A stretch of DNA of 64,000 nt from contig NZ_FNSK01000006.1 of the NCBI RefSeq assembly GCF_900105075.1, forward strand, positions 1-64,000. The letters are read 5' to 3'. The DNA is from Rhodobacter sp. 24-YEA-8. Lineage in GTDB: Bacteria > Pseudomonadota > Alphaproteobacteria > Rhodobacterales > Rhodobacteraceae. The notes below the pieces were generated by a model. That model worked only from the letters and a program-made list of their open reading frames with translations, had not been told where the DNA came from and did not search any database. Of this stretch, positions 24,421-32,188 are shown in pieces (the stretch's first letter is position 1; every line of letters begins with the position of its first letter). The position numbers and the translations under genes were made by a program.

Positions 24421-24448
24421 AAAAGCCCGGCTTTGCGGCCGGGCTTTT
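24421..24448. terminator. Bidirectional rho-independent terminator
   Basis: AAAAGCCCGGC (24421-24431) pairs perfectly with GCCGGGCTTTT (24438-24448) around a 6-nt loop, with A- and T-runs at both ends. It sits between the converging MFS and HGGFW-hydrolase genes and can stop transcription from either side. Confidence 0.9.
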
Positions 24449-24462
24449 CTGATACCGCGCCC

Positions 24463-25296
24463 TCAGGCAGGCAGATCAAGCAGCGCCGCGACCAGCGGAT
24501 GATCCGGCAGCGCCATGCCGTCGATCACGTTGAAATGGTGGCGATTTGGCTCGACCACCGCCCTTGTGGCCACGCCGAGCCCGGCCCAGATATTCGCAAT
24601 CAGCGCATTCTGCCGCAGGAATTCCGAGGTCTCCATCGCGCCCGCCCAGGCCGTCAGCCGCGTTCCTGCCAGGGGCACCTGCAAGGCCGGGCTTTCCGAG
24701 ACCGCTTCTGCCGCGTCGATCGCAAGCGTCGCATTGCGCCAGATATTGCGCATGGGCCGCAGGTCATGCAGCCCCGAAATCGACAGCACAGCCGCGATCC
24801 TGTCGCGCAGCTCCGGCGCCAGCGGTGTATCCTCGCAGACCATCCGCGTCACCAGATGGCCGCCCGCCGAATGGCCCACCAGCCGCAGCGGACCCGCGAT
24901 TTTCGCCGCTGCCGCCGTGATCGCGGCGCCGATCTCCTGCGTCATCGCGTGGATCCTGGCTTCGGGCGCCAGAGTATAGCTCGGGATTGCGACCGCATAG
25001 CCCTGCGCCAGCGGCCCGGCGGCAAGATGCGACCAATAGCTCTTGTCGAGCCCCATCCAGAAGCCGCCATGCACAAAGACCACAAGCCCCTTCGGCTGGG
25101 TGGCGGGGCGGAACAGGTCAAAGATCTGCCGCGCGCCGGGGCCATAGCTCAGATCCGCCTCCAGCAGGCCTTTCGCAGCCTGGTCTGTGCGAAACGTGGC
25201 GGCTGGCTCGACCCAGGCCGCCGGCCAGTCCGCGCCGCGCGGGGTATTGGGCGCATTGTCATAGACTGCGTTCCAGTCAGAGATGTGATACCACAT
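24463..25296 (-). CDS. Alpha/beta hydrolase, HGGFW type (arylformamidase/esterase-like)
   Basis: The 277-residue enzyme has the oxyanion motif HGGFW (about residue 75), nucleophile elbow GHSAGGH (Ser about 141) and a C-terminal catalytic His in NRHHFNVID. The HGGxW motif and size match bacterial kynurenine-formamidase-like and HSL-type esterases. A role in cleaving an amide or ester in the nearby pathway is plausible but unproven. ATG 25296 is chosen over an in-frame TTG at 25311 because AAAGGAAT lies just upstream of it. It is the last gene of a minus-strand set with a small ORF and a MarR regulator. Confidence 0.85.
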   Translation of the reverse strand: MWYHISDWNAVYDNAPNTPRGADWPAAWVEPAATFRTDQAAKGLLEADLSYGPGARQIFDLFRPATQPKGLVVFVHGGFWMGLDKSYWSHLAAGPLAQGYAVAIPSYTLAPEARIHAMTQEIGAAITAAAAKIAGPLRLVGHSAGGHLVTRMVCEDTPLAPELRDRIAAVLSISGLHDLRPMRNIWRNATLAIDAAEAVSESPALQVPLAGTRLTAWAGAMETSEFLRQNALIANIWAGLGVATRAVVEPNRHHFNVIDGMALPDHPLVAALLDLPA

Positions 25297-25307
25297 CGGT
25301 ATTCCTT

Positions 25308-25532
25308 TCAATGGGATGCTTCAAAGGCGCGCGTCAACGAGTGGCGCCGGATCCGGTCCGCGGTGCCCCTGTCCACCATCTGGCCAGTCAGTTCGACCGC
25401 TGCATCGGGATGTTCGGGATATATGGAAGCACCTGGCAGGAAGACCGGCATACCGGGTTCGGTCAGCAAATCATCACTGGTAAAGCCGTCAGTATGAGCC
25501 GTCGCGCCAGGCATGGCGGTCTCCGCGATCAT
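25308..25532 (-). CDS. Small hypothetical protein upstream of the HGGFW hydrolase
   Basis: This 74-codon frame (MIAETAMPGATAHTDGFTSD… TRAFEASH) ends in TGA 11 nt before the hydrolase ATG. I do not recognise a family. The composition is mildly acidic and soluble, without signal peptide or membrane segment, and no strong ribosome-binding site precedes the ATG. It could be a small co-transcribed gene, the remnant of a larger one, or a chance frame. Genuine coding is supported only by its position between marR and the hydrolase gene. Confidence 0.4.
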   Translation of the reverse strand: MIAETAMPGATAHTDGFTSDDLLTEPGMPVFLPGASIYPEHPDAAVELTGQMVDRGTADRIRRHSLTRAFEASH

Positions 25533-25574
25533 GAGCCTGTGATTATCATGCGAAATGCAGCCGAACTACTTCAA

Positions 25575-25591
25575 GCTTAAATCATATAAGC
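25575..25591. promoter_or_regulatory. Inverted repeat GCTTA-N7-TAAGC in AT-rich promoter region
   Basis: The perfect 5-bp arms GCTTA/TAAGC flank AATCATA within an AT-rich patch downstream of marR and upstream of the small ORF and hydrolase. Size and symmetry suit a MarR-family operator controlling the hydrolase transcript. This rests on symmetry alone. Confidence 0.4.
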
Positions 25592-25664
25592 GCGTAAAAT
25601 ATTTGCCATCTTGCCGCATACGGGGAAGAGGCGACAGTTCTGACCGGGCTTCGCGGGCGCGATC

Positions 25665-26135
25665 TCAGACCGCGCGGCCACAGCTGTGGCGCAGGTCCAT
25701 CATGATCGCGATGCCCCGGGCAAGGTCATGTTCTGGGATTCCCGCGAAAAACTCGTCGATCCAGCCGTGATGCTCCTCCAGCATCTCCGTCATTTTCGCG
25801 CGCCCTGCTTCGGTCAGCGAAATGCGAAAGGCACGGCGGTCGGTTTCTTCGTTCTGCCGCAGCGCCATACCATCCGCGACCAGCCGGTCCACAATGCCTG
25901 TGACATTGCCATTCGACACCATAAGTTGCTGCGACAGATCCGTCATCGTCAGCCCCTGCGGTGCGGCATGCAACGCCGCGAGCACATCGAATCGGGGCAA
26001 TGTGGTGTCAAAACTGCTGCGCAGACGACCTCGCAATTCGGTCTCGATGCTGCGGACCGATTTCAGCATCGAGACCCACAGGCGCAACCTCTGTCGGGCG
26101 AGTTCACGGTCTTCGACGGGATCGGCCATGTTCAT
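25665..26135 (-). CDS. MarR-family transcriptional regulator
   Basis: The protein has about 156 residues. Its winged helix-turn-helix reads LTMTDLSQQLMVSNGNVTGIVDRLVADGMALRQNEETDRRAFRISLTEAGRAKM (about residues 55-110), with the conserved DRRAF wing. This matches MarR regulators of aromatic-compound genes. The frame is open to 26201. The MNMADPVEDRE start at 26135 is preferred for length, although its ribosome-binding site is weak. It probably represses its own downstream genes (small ORF and HGGFW hydrolase) and responds to an aromatic acid or related ligand (inference). Confidence 0.85.
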   Translation of the reverse strand: MNMADPVEDRELARQRLRLWVSMLKSVRSIETELRGRLRSSFDTTLPRFDVLAALHAAPQGLTMTDLSQQLMVSNGNVTGIVDRLVADGMALRQNEETDRRAFRISLTEAGRAKMTEMLEEHHGWIDEFFAGIPEHDLARGIAIMMDLRHSCGRAV

Positions 26136-26709
26136 TCTCACATCCAGCTGTGATCCTTTATGTCTCAAATTCTTCGGCCAGGCAAACCAATCGGAACGCA
26201 TGGCGTGGCTGGGATCGGTTCCTTACAGGTGAAGCCGCTGGCCACTGGGCCGAGAGACGATGCGGGATCTCCGGAGGTTCGGGCCGTGGGGATAACAGGC
26301 AGCCACAGCGGCGATGCGCCGGTGTTACCAGGTCTGCTCAGACAGATCCTGGCGCATGAGCAGATCGGCGGCGTCACCTGCGACAGCCGCAAATGCTGCG
26401 ATGCCAATGCTGACCGCAGCGCCCGGACTGTCATTTCTTCCTGCAAGAACGCCAAGCCGTGGAAGACAGTCACCGCTGGCGTGGTCGCAGGAAACGAACA
26501 CGGCGGGCATTGAAATACCCCGGTCGTGCGATCTGGCGAAGGTGGGGCGCAGAACAGCGCAGACGCCGCGCCGGGATATGAGGAGGATCAGAAAACGATC
26601 CGGGGGATCATTTTCCCGACGATTGGAGGCCCTGTATCAGCCGAAGGACCGCGAAGCGAAATCGCGGCCCGGCTGGCGCGCCGGCAACCGCCGGTCACGG
26701 TCCGCCGGT
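26136..26709. other. Intergenic tract with IS remnant, no intact gene
   Basis: Between marR and the metallophosphoesterase gene about 570 bp hold no intact coding region. The central part is a decayed IS5-type transposase fragment (separate entry). The flanks (26136-26265 and 26581-26709) show nothing recognisable, and no clear terminal inverted repeats or target-site duplication are visible. Confidence 0.6.
26270..26580 (+). pseudogene. Frameshifted remnant of an IS5-family transposase
   Basis: In one frame EVRAVGITGSHSGDAP followed by VLPGLLRQI and KCCDANADRSARTVIS followed by CKNAKPWK resemble the middle of IS5-group transposases (…GDAPxLPxLLxQI…, …TRKCHDAIAxRGAxxIIPPRKNAKPWK…). After a frameshift near 26500 a second frame continues with RALKYPGRAIWRRW and RRRRAG, matching the following LGRxxWRRWSGYHRRSRxETK stretch. 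The N-terminal half and the C-terminal YHCVKLLGQ region are gone. It is a dead fragment marking an old insertion between marR and the secreted-protein region. Confidence 0.75.
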
Positions 26710-27489
26710 TTACGGGGTGACGGCGATCATCAGCCGTTCGGTTTCGGGCAGGTCAGGGTCGATCACCGCGAAACTCAGCCGGCCGGTCGCATAGGCGCCG
26801 GTATCCAGTGCGATCCGGCCGGCATGGGCAAAGGCACGGTCCATCACCGTATGTCCATGCGCAACCCAGATCCCGTCGGTCCGCAGGATGCGACCGAAAT
26901 CCCGGTGCCCCCATTGCAGCACCTGCGGCTCCTGATCGGTGACCGGGCGCTGCGGGTCCATCCCGGCATGGGCCGCGGCCAGAGTGCCGCTTTGCCAGGA
27001 AAGCGGCAGGGCCCGCAGCCAGGCAATCATGTCTTCGCCCAGTGTGGCCCGGATGCGGTCGCAAAGGGAATCGGGTCGGTCGGGTTCCAGCCCATAGCTG
27101 GCCAGCATCTCGACCCCTCCATGTTTCAGCCAGGAGAGGCCCTTTTCCGGCTGGTCAAGAAAATCAAGAAACATCGCCTCATGATTTCCCGAAAGTGCCA
27201 CAGCGCCTTTCGCGACCTCTTCGCGCACAAGGCTCAGTATCCCGGCGCTGTCCGGGCCCCGGTCGATCATATCTCCCAGAAAGATGATGCGGGCATTGGG
27301 GAAATGCGCGGCGCGCAGGGTCAGAAACCGCTTCAGGAGATCGCTGCGGCCATGCAGGTCGCCCAGAAGGCACACCGGTTCATCCGGGCAGGGCGGCGGC
27401 AGGCCCGGACGGGTGGTCATACGCTCATCCGCGCGCAAGGCCGGCCGGCGGGCAGGGGTAGCGGCACGTCTCAGAAAGGAAAAGACCAT
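26710..27489 (-). CDS. Metallophosphoesterase / serine-threonine protein phosphatase-like
   Basis: About 259 residues with the calcineurin-type metal motifs in order: GDLHGR (about residue 43), GDMIDRGPDS (about 70), SGNHEAM (about 98), then late histidines in AAAHAGMD and VAHGHTVMD. This is the bacterial PPP-family arrangement (PrpA/B, bis(5'-nucleosyl)-tetraphosphatase-like) needing two metal ions. The longer frame begins at 27525 (MASGAKILD…), but MVFSFLRR at 27489 looks like the natural N-terminus. It lies downstream of the secreted-protein operon on the same strand, perhaps by chance. Confidence 0.85.
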   Translation of the reverse strand: MVFSFLRRAATPARRPALRADERMTTRPGLPPPCPDEPVCLLGDLHGRSDLLKRFLTLRAAHFPNARIIFLGDMIDRGPDSAGILSLVREEVAKGAVALSGNHEAMFLDFLDQPEKGLSWLKHGGVEMLASYGLEPDRPDSLCDRIRATLGEDMIAWLRALPLSWQSGTLAAAHAGMDPQRPVTDQEPQVLQWGHRDFGRILRTDGIWVAHGHTVMDRAFAHAGRIALDTGAYATGRLSFAVIDPDLPETERLMIAVTP

Positions 27490-27567
27490 TGCATTTACAT
27501 CCAGGATCTTCGCCCCAGATGCCATGGTCGGGCCCCGGAAATCCAGTCCAAAGACATTCTGTTGCGG

Positions 27568-27784
27568 TCACACCCGCCTGATGACCCTTGCCTCAGGCCG
27601 GTGCGGATTGCGGCTTTCCGGAAAAACGACGAAAGCTCCTGCATCGCCAGAAATACCGTGGTTATGCAGGATATGTGTGAAAACCCTGGTACGGGGCCGA
27701 GCGCGGCCTGTCGGCACTCACATGAGCTGCGAACAGGACCGGCAGAAGAAGGGCGGCAGCGAAATGCGGAGATATCAGGCGCAT
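27568..27784 (-). pseudogene. Small exported protein, apparently frameshifted
   Basis: ATG 27784 follows AAAGGCCGAAG and opens a clear signal peptide (MRLISPHFAAALLLPVLFAA… SA), then about 15 mature residues to a TAA at 27662-27664 (40 aa in total). A one-base shift near codon 38 gives a protein-like continuation ending in FPESRNPHRPEARVIRRV at a TGA at 27568-27570, about 71 residues in all. Either it is a genuine 40-residue secreted peptide or a recently broken gene. It lies 32 nt after the VWD-protein stop, as if the last member of that operon. Confidence 0.45.
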
Positions 27785-27816
27785 GGCTTCGGCCTTTCGG
27801 TCTTTCAGCAAGGATT

Positions 27817-29862
27817 TCACGGGCCGGTCACCACGCTCAGCCGCGTCTCGCCTGTGCCGACCACTTTCAGGTAGTAGATGCCTGCCGGAATATCGCCCTG
27901 GTCATTGCGCGAGAAAGAGGAATCGCTGCCGGAATGGGTGAGCGGGATGATCGTCGCGCCGGTCGCATCAAAGAGGCAATAGCCCGGCAGACCCTCGGCA
28001 TAGGCGCCTGACCAGGAGATGCCTGCCTGTGTCATCACCGTAATTCCACCATTTGTTTCAATGCGGTAGAGGCGCGGGGCGGCGGCGGTCGTGGTCACCT
28101 CGATGGTGCCCCCTGCGGGCGTGGTGGCGGTGGTGATGTCGTCGCCCTCTGTCTTGCAGAGCCCGGCTGCAGATGCGAATGGCGAGTTCTTTGGCGCGAG
28201 CGTCGTCAGCCGGGTCTCTGCCGCGATCGCGGATCTGGCAAAGCTTTCTTCGCCGGTGACGGCGACATCGAAGAGGCAGGCCTCCTGCAGGAAAGGATGG
28301 CTGACACTCCCGCAGAGGGTTTGCGCGAGGTCGGCAGCCATCCGGGCCGGCGCCTCATAGGGGAAGCCGAGGTCGGTGAAATCTGCTGTTCCCTCGTCAT
28401 CCGCATAGGAGAACACCGATTCCTCATCGCTCACCCGCCAGCCATTGACAAAGTCCGCAAGCTGCACGGCATCACCGGCCCTGGCCACGGTGCCGTCACG
28501 GCCGGTCAGATCATTTGCCGCATCGCCATCATCCAGCCCCAAAAGCCCGCGCCGCGTCGTATCGGCCCGCCGCCATTGCACCGAAAAATCCAGATACCCC
28601 GCGTGACGGTCGACCCAGAGCGTCGAGAGATCGGGCCAGATCAGCACCACATGTTTCATCTCATCGCCTTCGCGCCAGAGGCCAAGCGCGCCGCCATCCG
28701 GCAGGTCGTAGCGCAGTGTCTCGCCCGGCCCGACCAGGGCACCATCGATGCGCAGGCTGCCATCTGCCAGAACCTGGATCACCACACCCCCGGCGCGGAT
28801 CGCAAAACCAGTGATCGCGCTCACGGAACGACTGTCCTTCCAGGGGCGGATCCTGGCCTGCAACTCCTGGCCCGCGATGCCGGTGGCCAGCACGAATTCG
28901 CCCACGGCCTGGGTGGAAAAGCCGGTGCCGTCAAAGGTTAGAAAATGTGGCTCTCCAATGCCGCTGGCGCTGCCTTTGCCGCCGTTTCCGGCGCCATCGG
29001 GTCCGGCCGGGCCATTGGTGCCGTGCCAGTTCTCTTCCGGGTCCAGATCGATCCTGCGATTGCCCTCCGGGTCGATATATTCGTGCGAACCATCGGCATG
29101 TTCGATTTCGCGCGAGCCGTCCGGCCCGGCCAGTTCGATGTCGCCATTCGGGTCGTAATGCGACATCCAGCCATCGCCCATATCGAAGAACCGGTCGATA
29201 TTGCCGTCATTGTCGCGATACCAGCCGTCGCGTGACCCATCTTCGCGCGGGGCATCGCCATGCCAGTGGCCGCTATCGTCCCAGTAATCATAAGAGCCGT
29301 CGCCATGGCTGACAGAGCCGCGGAAGCCGCTCTCCCAGCCCTTGCCGCCCCCCGGTGAGGCGCCGTAATTCGTGCCGCTTCCCGTGCCACCACCCGGGGG
29401 CGACATAGTATGCGTCCCCGGGCCGATCGGCTCCAGTCTGACCGGGCCGGGATTCGGGCTGGGCCCACGCGCCAGGATCAGCTGATCCGTGCCGCTGCGC
29501 TGGCCCCGAGCCAGTTTCAAAAGCGCCGAGGTCCGGCTTTGCACCGGCGGCGCCTTGCGCAGGCCAAGGTCAGCGCGAGCGGGGAGGGCGTTGCCATCCG
29601 GGCCAACCGGTACGGTCAGCGGCCAGTTCAGCGGATCATTCCAGTCTGTACCGGGCAGGGGATCGGGGTGATCTGCAGGCAAAGAGGCAGGTTGCGGCGC
29701 GGTCGACATGGCCGGCTCTGCCGGCGCCGGCTGTGATGCCCCGGGCGGTGCAGGTTCGGTCAGGGAAGACACGGTCCGGGCCCCGTAATGCCACAGGCCA
29801 CCGCCTCCCGCCGCCAGCAGCAGCACCACTCCGGCCAGCGTCCAGGTCTGGCGGTTCATTCC
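27817..29862 (-). CDS. Secreted/anchored von Willebrand factor type D domain protein
   Basis: The 681-residue protein has an N-terminal hydrophobic anchor or signal (TLAGVVLLLAAGGGGLW, residues 7-23) and a Pro/Ala-rich linker. A Gly/Asp-rich segment (about 155-295) has recurring DGS/DPxG units (EDGSRDG, GPDGSRE, HADGSHE, DPEGN), possibly calcium-binding. The VWD domain starts GEPHFLTFDGTGF (residue 302) and runs to about 490. A C-terminal beta-rich domain lies at about 560-681. Start 29862 has GAGGAGGCCGGA upstream; the frame stays open to 30186 but that part looks non-coding. It is separated by 7 nt from the Cys-rich gene upstream. Function unknown; adhesion or surface display is a guess. 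Confidence 0.8.
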   Translation of the reverse strand, partial: GMNRQTWTLAGVVLLLAAGGGGLWHYGARTVSSLTEPAPPGASQPAPAEPAMSTAPQPASLPADHPDPLPGTDWNDPLNWPLTVPVGPDGNALPARADLGLRKAPPVQSRTSALLKLARGQRSGTDQLILARGPSPNPGPVRLEPIGPGTHTMSPPGGGTGSGTNYGASPGGGKGWESGFRGSVSHGDGSYDYWDDSGHWHGDAPREDGSRDGWYRDNDGNIDRFFDMGDGWMSHYDPNGDIELAGPDGSREIEHADGSHEYIDPEGNRRIDLDPEENWHGTNGPAGPDGAGNGGKGSASGIGEPHFLTFDGTGFSTQAVGEFVLATGIAGQELQARIRPWKDSRSVSAITGFAIRAGGVVIQVLADGSLRIDGALVGPGETLRYDLPDGGALGLWREGDEMKHVVLIWPDLSTLWVDRHAGYLDFSVQWRRADTTRRGLLGLDDGDAANDLTGRDGTVARAGDAVQLADFVNGWRVSDEESVFSYADDEGTADFTDLGFPYEAPARMAADLAQTLCGSVSHPFLQEACLFDVAVTGEESFARSAIAAETRLTTLAPKNSPFASAAGLCKTEGDDITTATTPAGGTIEVTTTAAAPRLYRIETNGGITVMTQAGISWSGAYAEGLPGYCLFDATGATIIPLTHSGSDSSFSRNDQGDIPAGIYYLKVVGTGETRLSVVTGP

Positions 29863-29869
29863 GGCCTCC

Positions 29870-30433
29870 TCACTTTGTGCAGTCGATATAGGTGAAGCCG
29901 TCGCATCTCCCGGCGTCACATTCCTTACCGGTCGCGAGCGTGATGGTATGGCCGATATTCTCTTCGATCTGCCAGGCCGAGGCCCTGGCAAAGCCCTGCG
30001 AGGAGCAGAACCGATCCGCCGATGGCGCGCCGCATTGCGCCGCGAATTCGTAACACCAGTCGAGCCTGATCCCGCTGAAGGCGGGTGCTTCAAACCGGGT
30101 GCTGCCGGTGGGGCCGGGCGCGAGACTGCCTTCACAGGCGATGTATTCGAAAGTGCCGCAATCATCGGCCTCGCATATCCGGCCATCGCTGATCAGCATT
30201 GTCGGCTCGCCAAGGGGCCCCGGCTTCTCGCCGAAATCCACTGCTTCGGCGTAATCGTTCATGACGCAAAAGCGGTCGGCGGCGGGTTTGCCGCAATCGG
30301 CACCCCAATTGTAGCACCAGTCGAGCAGGGTGCCATTGATCCGGGGCAGCTCGAATATCTGTGACTGCGCAAAGCCTGCCTGCGGAAAGACGGCCAGCAC
30401 GAGGCACAGCAGAGCCGGAGAGATGCGTTTCAT
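29870..30433 (-). CDS. Secreted protein with two tandem six-cysteine repeats
   Basis: This 187-residue protein has a signal peptide (MKRISPALLCLVLAVFPQAGFA) followed by two repeats of about 70 residues. Each reads LDWCY…CG.P.ADRFC…C…C..F.YI.C, with six cysteines at equivalent spacing (first at about residues 35-100, second at about 118-186). The periodic cysteines imply three disulphides per module in the periplasm or outside. The repeats are clearly homologous to each other, but I cannot name a function. The ATG lies 1 nt past the stop of the preceding gene (30435), and the next gene starts 7 nt downstream. Confidence 0.82.
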   Translation of the reverse strand: MKRISPALLCLVLAVFPQAGFAQSQIFELPRINGTLLDWCYNWGADCGKPAADRFCVMNDYAEAVDFGEKPGPLGEPTMLISDGRICEADDCGTFEYIACEGSLAPGPTGSTRFEAPAFSGIRLDWCYEFAAQCGAPSADRFCSSQGFARASAWQIEENIGHTITLATGKECDAGRCDGFTYIDCTK

Positions 30434-30434
30434 A

Positions 30435-30899
30435 TCAATGCACCTCGATTTTCGCCTTGCTGATGAAGAAGCCATGCCCGGCCTGCGAACTGCAGGTCAG
30501 CCCGGTTTTTGACGACAGGCAGGTAAAGGGGCCCTCCGACCAGCTGTTGCCGTATTGCAGCGGCTGATCGAGGGAACAACAGCCCTGTTCGCCCGGCTCA
30601 TTGATCCGCTTTGCCTTCGCTTTGGCGCCAAGGATCACTGTGACATAGCTCGGCGCGACCCGGTCGCATTGCAGTTCGGCCTGACCATCGGCACTTTCAT
30701 AGACAGAGGTGCCGCCCGCCGGGATATAGATGCAGCCGATATTCCCCGATGGCGTGACGAAGATGACCTCGCCATCCGGCCCGCTGCTCAGCCGCTGGGC
30801 TTCGGCCCGTGCCGCCCCTGGGGTCATGACCGGCAGAGCCAGCGTCGCGCTCAGCGCAAGGGTCGCAACCCGCCCCCGGACAGGAGTAAAAAACACCAT
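30435..30899 (-). CDS. Secreted small cysteine-containing protein, unknown function
   Basis: About 154 residues with a long signal peptide (…VATLALSATLALPVMTPGAARA) and six cysteines in the mature part (GCIYIP, QCDR, GCCS, TCLSS, TCSS). The mature pattern (VIFVTPSGNIGCIY… TCLSSKTGLTCSSQAGHGFFISKA) resembles the DUF6636-type secreted proteins in which the polypeptide closes with a GHGFxxSxA motif. MVFFTP at 30899 behind GGAGGG is preferred to the MEGL start at 30911. It is the first gene of the secreted-protein operon. Confidence 0.75.
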   Translation of the reverse strand: MVFFTPVRGRVATLALSATLALPVMTPGAARAEAQRLSSGPDGEVIFVTPSGNIGCIYIPAGGTSVYESADGQAELQCDRVAPSYVTVILGAKAKAKRINEPGEQGCCSLDQPLQYGNSWSEGPFTCLSSKTGLTCSSQAGHGFFISKAKIEVH

Positions 30900-30948
30900 C
30901 AGACCCTCCATTTCCCTCGGCTCCAGCTAGCGACAGGCTGTTGTGGAA

Positions 30949-30971
30949 ATCCTCCCCCGTTCGGGTAGGAT
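30949..30971. repeat. Inverted repeat ATCCT…CCCGTTCGGG…AGGAT in divergent gap
   Basis: ATCCT (30949-30953) pairs with AGGAT (30967-30971), and inside it CCCG pairs with CGGG around TT. It lies in the 171-bp gap between the secreted-protein operon and the divergent LuxR-type gene, about 50 bp from the former start. It could be an operator or a leader hairpin. Confidence 0.4.
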
Positions 30972-31070
30972 GATGGAATTCCAGACCCGCAACCGGCCCG
31001 CCCTGCGAGTTAGTCACCGCAAATCTCTCCGGGATCGTGCCGCTGCGGATTTCCAGGTCGGGAGACCTTG

Positions 31071-32180
31071 ATGACCAGTGCCGTTGCCGAACTGCCCGAG
31101 GTTGTGGCCCGTTTCTATGCGGCGGCGCTGAATTCGGACCTTTGGACAGAAGCGCTGGATCTGATCACCCTTGCCTTCAATGCGCGCGGCGCCATTCTGC
31201 CCGCCGCGACCTTTGTGAAAGGGGCCCTGCCGCATTCAAAGGGGATGGAGCCGGTGCTGCAGCAGTTCTTCGAGGAGAACTGGCATCTGTGCGATGCCCG
31301 CACCATCGCCGCACAGCGTTATGTCAGCGCGCATGAGGTGGTGACCGATCAGCTTTTGTTTTCCAGGGCAGAGATCGACCGCAGCCGTTATTATGACGGG
31401 TTCGCCCGTTCGGCCGGAGTGCCCTGGTTCTGTGCGGCGTCCCTGGCTATAGACCGGACCCGTAATTATGTCGCGCTCTCGTTGCAGCGGACCGAGGCGC
31501 AGGGCCTGTTTGACGATCATGACCTGGCAAAACTCGCGCAGCTCCTGCCGCATCTGCGCAATGCGGCCGAACTTGCACGCAAGGTGGCCCATGTCCAGGC
31601 CGGCGGCATTTTACAGGGGCTAGACCGGGCGGGCACGCCGGCGCTGATCGTGAATGGCTGGGGGAAAGTGCTGTTTTCCAACAGTTGTTTTGATCGTCTG
31701 TCGCATAGCGCGATCCGGGTCAGTGCGGGGCGCCTCGTGGCCAGTGACCCCGGCCGTCAGTCGGCGCTGGCCGGCATGATCGAAGCCGCCACGCAGTCGC
31801 GCCTGTCCCTTGGTCACAGCCCTGGCCCCCTGATGCTGCCCGGCGATGAGGGCATTGCGCCGCTGGTTCTGCGCGCCTCGCCCTATCACGGGGCGATGAT
31901 CGGGGCCTTTGGCGTGGAAGGTGCGCTCCTGACGCTGGTGGATCTTTCCACCACCCCGCAGACCTCGGCCGCGGCTTTGCGCGCGGTGTTCGATCTGACC
32001 CCGCGCGAGGCGCAGGTCATGGCGCTGATCGGGCATGGCCACGACCTCGACCGGATCGCGGGCCTGTTGCAGGTCTCGCGCGAGACGGTGCGGTTTCACC
32101 TGAAGGCGATCCTCGGGAAAACCGGCACCCATCGGCAAAGCGAAGTCGCGGCGCTCGCGCTGCGGATTGGTCCGGGCTGA
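31071..32180 (+). CDS. LuxR-family (helix-turn-helix) transcriptional regulator
   Basis: The 369-residue protein has a C-terminal LuxR/GerE helix-turn-helix (FDLTPREAQVMALIGHGHDL… VSRETVRFHLKAILGKTGTHRQSE, about residues 305-365). The N-terminal 300 residues show no homoserine-lactone motif and may be a PAS/GAF-like sensor. ATG 31071 is used; an in-frame TTG precedes it by one codon. It diverges from the secreted-protein operon and converges on an AraC gene, so it may control the former (inference). Confidence 0.85.
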   Translation: MTSAVAELPEVVARFYAAALNSDLWTEALDLITLAFNARGAILPAATFVKGALPHSKGMEPVLQQFFEENWHLCDARTIAAQRYVSAHEVVTDQLLFSRAEIDRSRYYDGFARSAGVPWFCAASLAIDRTRNYVALSLQRTEAQGLFDDHDLAKLAQLLPHLRNAAELARKVAHVQAGGILQGLDRAGTPALIVNGWGKVLFSNSCFDRLSHSAIRVSAGRLVASDPGRQSALAGMIEAATQSRLSLGHSPGPLMLPGDEGIAPLVLRASPYHGAMIGAFGVEGALLTLVDLSTTPQTSAAALRAVFDLTPREAQVMALIGHGHDLDRIAGLLQVSRETVRFHLKAILGKTGTHRQSEVAALALRIGPG

Positions 32181-32188
32181 TCCCTGGG

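Noticed and set aside
24463..25296. Kynurenine formamidase of tryptophan degradation
   Set aside because: The HGGFW motif fits, but no tryptophan dioxygenase or kynureninase gene is nearby, so the specific assignment is not supported.
29863..30186. N-terminal extension of the VWD protein
   Set aside because: It overlaps the Cys-rich secreted gene in another frame and would bury the signal/anchor sequence. A GGAGG site marks 29862.
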